From: Lepas anatifera
Lineage: Eukaryota; Arthropoda; Thecostraca; Lepadidae
Assembly: GCA_034440635.1 (NCBI GenBank)
Contig: JAOTON010001351.1
Coordinates: 1,656,001-1,720,000, forward strand
Length of the DNA stretch: 64,000 bases
Reading direction: 5' to 3'
Position numbers and translations under genes: made by a program. This document shows, piece after piece, positions 59,361 through 64,000 of the stretch. Each line of letters begins with the position of its first letter. Position 1 is the first letter of the stretch. The notes under the pieces were generated by a model that saw only the letters and a list, made by a program, of their open reading frames with translations, did no database searches and was not told the DNA's origin.

Positions 59361-59889
59361 GCCCCATACATAACATAGCTACAACAGATACGCTGCAATA
59401 CACTCAAAATTCATGCACCATTCTTATCAAACATAGTCGGCTTTAAATTCGTTAATTCAAGCATCGAATAGTCTGAGCTCCTTTTAAATATTACACGGCG
59501 TAGGGTAAATGCTCCTAAAAGAAGAAAACATGTCCCATACAAAGCCCTCATCTGTGCTGATCTCCTAAAGCACCACACACACACACACACGTTTGCATAT
59601 GCAGAGTCAACATGCCAACAGGCAGTGATGCACTTGATAAACATTGGGTGAGACACGGCACCCGCACGGCTCTCCACCAGCATGCTACTAATTCATGTAC
59701 AGAGCCAAATGAAGCCGGTGCAGGGCCGAGACAGAGGGCCACATGACGCTTCCCAAGTCGCCGTCATACTATTCACCTTTCAGGTGAGTTCTACACTTTA
59801 TTTGATTCTCAATACATTCACATATCCCACCAAATGTCTGTGCGAAAGGAAAGTGGAGGGAGCCCGCTATTTACTGTCTGGTCCCCACA
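59361..59889. other. No recognisable gene; short (CA)n
   Basis: Contains a CACACACACACACACAC tract at about 59572-59590. Otherwise unassigned. Confidence 0.4.
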
Positions 59890-60007
59890 ATGACTGTTGA
59901 CACTAAGCGTGGAGAGCAGTCGGTTGCGCTGTCGCCTCCGGCCCCGATGGATTATCGAAGCGTCTTATTGTTGTCGCCGGGCCGCACGGCCGCCGCGCGA
60001 TATCCGG

Positions 60008-61440
60008 GGCGGACTCCATCGCACGACAGCCTGCCAGTGCGGGCTGAGCCGGGGTCGACACGGACTCCATCGCACGACAGCCTGCCAGTGCGGGCTGAGC
60101 CGGGGTCGACACGGACTCCATCGCACAACAGCCTGCCAGTGCGGGCTGAGCCGGGGTCGACACGGACTCCATCGCACGGCAGCCTACCAGTGCGGGCTGA
60201 GCCGGGGTCGACACGGACTCCATCGCACGGCAGCCTACCAGTGCGGGCTGAGCCGGGGTCGACACGGACTCCACCGCACGGCTGACTGCCAGTGCGGGCT
60301 GAGCCGGGGTCGACACGGACTCCATCGCACAACAGCCTGCCAGTGCGGGCTGAGCCGGGGTCGACACGGACTCCACCGCACGGCTGACTGCCAGTGCGGG
60401 CTGAGCCGGGGTCGACACGGACTCCATCGCACGGCAGCCTACCAGTGCGGGCTGAGCCGGGGTCGACACGGACTCCACCGCACGGCTGACTGCCAGTGCG
60501 GGCTGAGCCGGGGTCGACACGGACTCCATCGCACGGCTGACTGCCAGTGCGGGCTGAGCCGGGGTCGACACGGACTCCACCGCACGGCTGACTGCCAGTG
60601 CGGGCTGAGCCGGGGTCGACACGGACTCCATCGCACGACAGCCTGCCAGTGCGGGCTGAGCCGGGGTCGACACGGACTCCACCGCACGGCTGACTGCCAG
60701 TGCGGGCTGAGCCGGGGTCGACACGGACTCCACCGCACGGCTGACTGCCAGTGCGGGCTGAGCCGGGGTCGACACGGACTCCACCGCACGGCAGCCTACC
60801 AGTGCGGGCTGAGCCGGGGTCGACACGGACTCCATCGCACGACAGCCTGCCAGTGCGGGCTGAGCCGGGGTCGACACGGACTCCACCGCACGGCTGACTG
60901 CCAGTGCGGGCTGAGCCGGGGTCGACACGGACTCCACCGCACGGCAGCCTACCAGTGCGGGCTGAGCCGGGGTCGACACGGACTCCACCGCACGGCTGAC
61001 TGCCAGTGCGGGCTGAGCCGGGGTCGACACGGACTCCATCGCACGACAGCCTGCCAGTGCGGGCTGAGCCGGGGTCGACACGGACTCCATCGCACAACAG
61101 CCTGCCAGTGCGGGCTGAGCCGGGGTCGACACGGACTCCATCGCACGGCAGCCTACCAGTGCGGGCTGAGCCGGGGTCGACACGGACTCCACCGCACGGC
61201 TGACTGCCAGTGCGGGCTGAGCCGGGGTCGACACGGACTCCATCGCACGGCTGACTGCCAGTGCGGGCTGAGCCGGGGTCGACACGGACTCCATCGCACG
61301 GCAGCCTGCCAGTGCGGGCTGAGCCGGGGTCGACACGGACTCCATCGCACGGCAGCCTGCCAGTGCGGGCTGAGCCGGGGTCGACACGGACTCCATCGCA
61401 CGACAGCCTGCCAGTGCGGGCTGAGCCGGAGTCGACACAG
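60008..61440. repeat. 51-bp minisatellite, about 28 copies
   Basis: Unit starts CGGACTCCATCGCACGACAG and continues through GTGCGGGCTGAGCCGG to GTCGACA. Four main variants differ at CATCGCACGACAGCCTGCC / CAACAG / CGGCAGCCTACC / CACCGCACGGCTGACTGCC, always at 51 bp. Because 51 is 3 x 17, frames of 525-572 codons are open on both strands at once (59897-61615 plus; 61570-59903 and 61529-59952 minus), each a 17-residue repeat. These are not accepted as genes, although the plus-strand frame does run into non-repeat sequence on both sides. Confidence 0.95.
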
Positions 61441-62527
61441 GCCGACTGCACAACAGCCGCTGTGCCACTTCCTGCAACTGGATGCACAGAGAAAGGCTGC
61501 TCGTTACATCGCAGAAGGCACTGAAGCATCTACTTTGTCCCCGTACATTAGGCCGGGCCGAAAATATCAAATGCTTCCATTAATAGTCAAAACACCCGGG
61601 CATAGACATAAATAGTGTGGAAATCACAAACAAAAGGGGATGAAATCGCATCTTCCACCTCCTAAACATCAAAATCTAAGCCCACAGTCAACAGTTTCAC
61701 CTCCCGGCGTCGCAGTCACCCAGCTATGAGCGCCGCAACAATAGGGCACTAACACCCCGGATCGCGTTAATCCAAACATTGTTGACAGAATACTGGCGAA
61801 AATGCATGGATAACCGTCATGAACTTCGAAGCATATCTTAGCCGAGTTACTGCGTTGTTGCAAGGGGGTCCAGGGGCGGATCTAGGCTGTTGGTTCGGTA
61901 GGGTCATAGAGTTAATCACTGCAAAAAATTGTGTTGTTTAGTGAAAAGGGTAACACAGTAGCATTCCAGAGAGAAACTGTATTTTCCCACCTCCTGAATA
62001 CGTCTGTGAAAGGAGGGTTGGGATGGGGGTCTTCGGGTCATGGTCCTGCTTTTGGCTGGTTTTCACCGTACATAAAACTTCGTTTATCGTGGCGGTTTCC
62101 ACCTCGGCCGTTTCGTCAATGCCTCCGAGCACGCGCCTGGTGTCCGATATCCAGTGCGCAGCTCATGAAAGGTCTGCTTGGCTCTGCTAATTGAGAACCA
62201 GGGTGATCGATGAAGATTAGGCACAGCTTTGCGTTGGTGACTTCAACTGTTCCGCCAATTTTCTACTGACCCTGTCCGTGTGAGGTGAGACATCGGGGCG
62301 GAACGAGAGGCTGTACGTATTGCTCTGATCCAGCTCACTGCAAGAGACGTTTAGTAAGAAAACACATTGCAGTTTAACTAGGAAGATATGACGAATGTGC
62401 AAGAAAAATTCAGCAGCAAACAAGTCGTGGTCAAGTCTTGATGGATGAGAAGTAACATCGGTGCAAAGAAAAGCGCAGGAGCAAGCGCGACGGTTCAGTG
62501 ATTAAAGAAAGTTTATTTGAACTTAGG
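61441..62527. other. No recognisable gene; hAT-like end at 61869
   Basis: CCAGGGGCGGATCTAGG at 61869 resembles a hAT terminus and pairs in type with 3878-3898. No partner end is seen nearby. The rest is unassigned. Confidence 0.35.
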
Positions 62528-63548
62528 ATGGCTGGACCACGCCGTTCTAAGAGACGGAAGAGAATGGGAGCTGCAGACCAAATTAATTTTACGCCAAGGG
62601 AATTCTCACACACAATGCTACCAACGAATCTCGATGTCTATAGGCACTTTCTAGAAGTGAAAAGGAAGATGCTCTCACTGGATTCAAATATCACTCGCCC
62701 AATAAGGTCAGCAGCAAAAACTGTGGCGCAGAATATCTCTGAGGTTATGAAAGAGCAGACTTCGTGCAATGGAATTTAAGCTCAGACAAAACAAATGATG
62801 AACCAGTTCGGATGAAAACGAACGTTTTTTTTCGGAAAGCAGCATCGCCACCAAAGTGGAAAACTGTAAAGCCCGTATCCTGCGGGCATACGTCTCAGTA
62901 CGCTCGCCAAGCAAAGAACATAAGCGTATGGTGTACTTCATCTTAAACCAGTACGCACCCGGTTGGTTCCACTACAGGACCCATTGGCGTATAACAGACG
63001 GCGCCCAAAACCTTATGTACCTTATCGAGCTATCCAGAAGACTGCCAAAGAAGGACCGTTCCATCGTCCAATCGGTACTACAAACGAACGGATACTGGGC
63101 TCATCCCGAAAACGTACTGCTTGCAATGCTAGCTGATGACCGCCCAAAGGTCAGAGAAGGGGCAGTGTGCAAGATAGAGGAGACCCGTTCGAGGTGCTCT
63201 GAGTCTGGAGTGGTGCGAGAGTTTAGAGTGCCAAACATTCACTTCCAGGCAAAAGACTACCATCATCTGGTCGACTGGAAGAAGACGCCGGTGATAGAGC
63301 CACCGTTCACGAGCAAAATGACCCAGAAAGATCTGGAGATGGTGAAGATAGTCCCTATTGATTCACCTGATCTGCCATGCTATTTTCAGGGAGTGGAGCG
63401 TTGGGTTGCGGAGGTCACACGTGCTTCTGCCAAAAAAGCAGGACACGACGGTCGCCATAGGTTTATATTGTCACGCTCTGCCTCTCGGAGATGTCTACCG
63501 AGAGTTGAGCAGAAGGGCGACTTTTTTAAATGGGCCTCATCTGAGTGA
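62528..63548 (+). pseudogene. Frameshifted member of a multicopy invertebrate protein family
   Basis: ATG at 62528 begins a basic N-terminus (MAGPRRSKRRKRMG) followed by LPTNLDVYRHFLEVKRKMLS and a helix to about 62779. The main part is in another frame, 62856-63548: HKRMVYFILNQYAPGWFHYR, ENVLLAMLADDRPKVREGAV, VREFRVPNIHFQAKDYHHLV, DWKKTPVIEPPFTS. These last motifs match, from memory, an uncharacterised protein found in many copies in arthropod and cnidarian genomes. The 62764-62946 frame bridges the two, so at least two shifts exist, unless introns are involved. AATAAA at 63594-63599 could end the transcript. The product is shorter (about 340 codons) than I expect for the family. Confidence 0.5.
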
Positions 63549-63593
63549 AATTATTGCACTTTGGTAGATGTGAGATGGTTTTTGCTTGCTGTG

Positions 63594-63599
63594 AATAAA
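63594..63599 (+). promoter_or_regulatory. Polyadenylation signal AATAAA
   Basis: Canonical hexamer 45 bp after the stop region of the preceding open frame, followed by an A-rich and then TG/TTTT-containing stretch. Confidence 0.5.
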
Positions 63600-63779
63600 A
63601 ACGTTCAAAAACAAGTGTTTTAATCTAGATTTACATGAAAAGTATCGTATTGAGGGCAATAATTAACGAGATATAACAGCTTGGTGTTAGTCTTCTACTT
63701 GAATGCTGAAATGGATGGTGACTTCAACGCTTATCGTGACTGAAAAGGTAAGTACAAAAGGCAAAACAGGAGGTGGAAG

Positions 63780-64000
63780 ATGATATTTTATCTTTTTTTT
63801 TTGTTGCTTGTCTCAAGCTTACTGCACCTTTGCCCGGGTATTACGGGGATTAAAGGAGCGATCCTGAACGAAAATATTATTTTCGGCCCGGACATACATA
63901 GCCAAGAAAGGAGGGCTACTTTTCAACAAGGACTAATACTTACAAAATTCTCAGCAATGACGCTGGCTCAAACGTCGCTCCACACGGCGATCAGTCTGTT
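63780..64000 (+). CDS. Start of a secreted or membrane protein gene (runs off the window)
   Basis: From ATG at 63780 the frame is open for 73 codons to the window end. It begins MIFYLFFLLLVSSLLHLCPG, a very good signal peptide, followed by GIKGAILNENIIFGPDIHSQ and ERRATFQQGLILTKFSAMTL. No stop occurs. A GTAAGT donor at 63750 lies just upstream after a short frame, so an untranslated or short first exon may precede it; alternatively a TTGCTTGTCTCAAG acceptor inside the signal region could be used. The family is not recognised. Extension of the sequence would settle it. Confidence 0.45.
   Translation, partial: MIFYLFFLLLVSSLLHLCPGITGIKGAILNENIIFGPDIHSQERRATFQQGLILTKFSAMTLAQTSLHTAISL

Noticed and set aside
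60008..61440. CRISPR array
   Set aside because: Units are contiguous without unique spacers, and the genome is eukaryotic. The same applies to 3462-3640, 46583-47336 and 53428-54720.
59897..61615. 572-codon plus frame and 555/525-codon minus frames as genes
   Set aside because: The 51-bp unit is a multiple of three and lacks stops in several frames; mutual overlap shows no frame is favoured. Kept only as a finding.

Overview
This is a gene-poor, repeat-dense piece of a large eukaryotic nuclear genome. It has splice-like exon boundaries, AATAAA signals, two LINE retrotransposons, cut-and-paste-type repeats with target-site duplications, long microsatellites and no bacterial operon structure. 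Multicopy protein families seen as remnants at about 9-10 kb, 49.5-50.2 kb and 62.5-63.5 kb are ones I associate with invertebrate animals (arthropods, cnidarians). The species cannot be fixed from the window.

The dominant component is a superfamily of 0.8-1.2 kb elements that begin and end in TTAA, carry a GC-rich hairpin near the left end and are packed with the hexamer AGGTCA/TGACCT. Near-complete or nested copies lie at 633-1472, 1623-2655, 17479-19472, 22656-23656, 28039-29227, 29840-30847, 32633-33518, 43112-44143 and 47469-48497, with fragments between. Other mobile DNA includes a related inverted pair (14608-16200 and 20120-21281), a 376-bp MITE (4930-5305), a hAT-like MITE (15496-15832), a TA-flanked element nested at 17819-18644, two foldback elements with arms of about 1 kb (24820-27800 and 52231-56755), a 6.1-kb hAT-like element filled with decayed minisatellites (33927-40056), a LINE at 42.9-46.56 kb interrupted by a TTAA element, and a 5'-truncated LINE at 58.3-59.35 kb.

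Tandem repeats are prominent: a 21-bp array (3.5 kb), 158-bp satellite units inside the large foldback, a 37/38-bp minisatellite abutting the first LINE (46.6-47.3 kb), a (TG) tract of about 106 copies (50.9 kb), a (TA)30 tract (41.7 kb) and 28 copies of a 51-bp minisatellite (60.0-61.4 kb). The long open frames in these arrays follow from unit length and are not convincing genes.

Host gene content is thin. Three plus-strand candidate exons (12749-12914, 31503-31729, 40412-40532) have good splice signals and mutually compatible phases, so they may be pieces of one gene with introns of 9-19 kb. A phase 1-1 candidate exon is on the minus strand at 3910-4122. A new reading frame starting with a signal-peptide-like segment begins at 63780 and runs off the right edge. 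Stretches not listed as features hold nothing I can identify.
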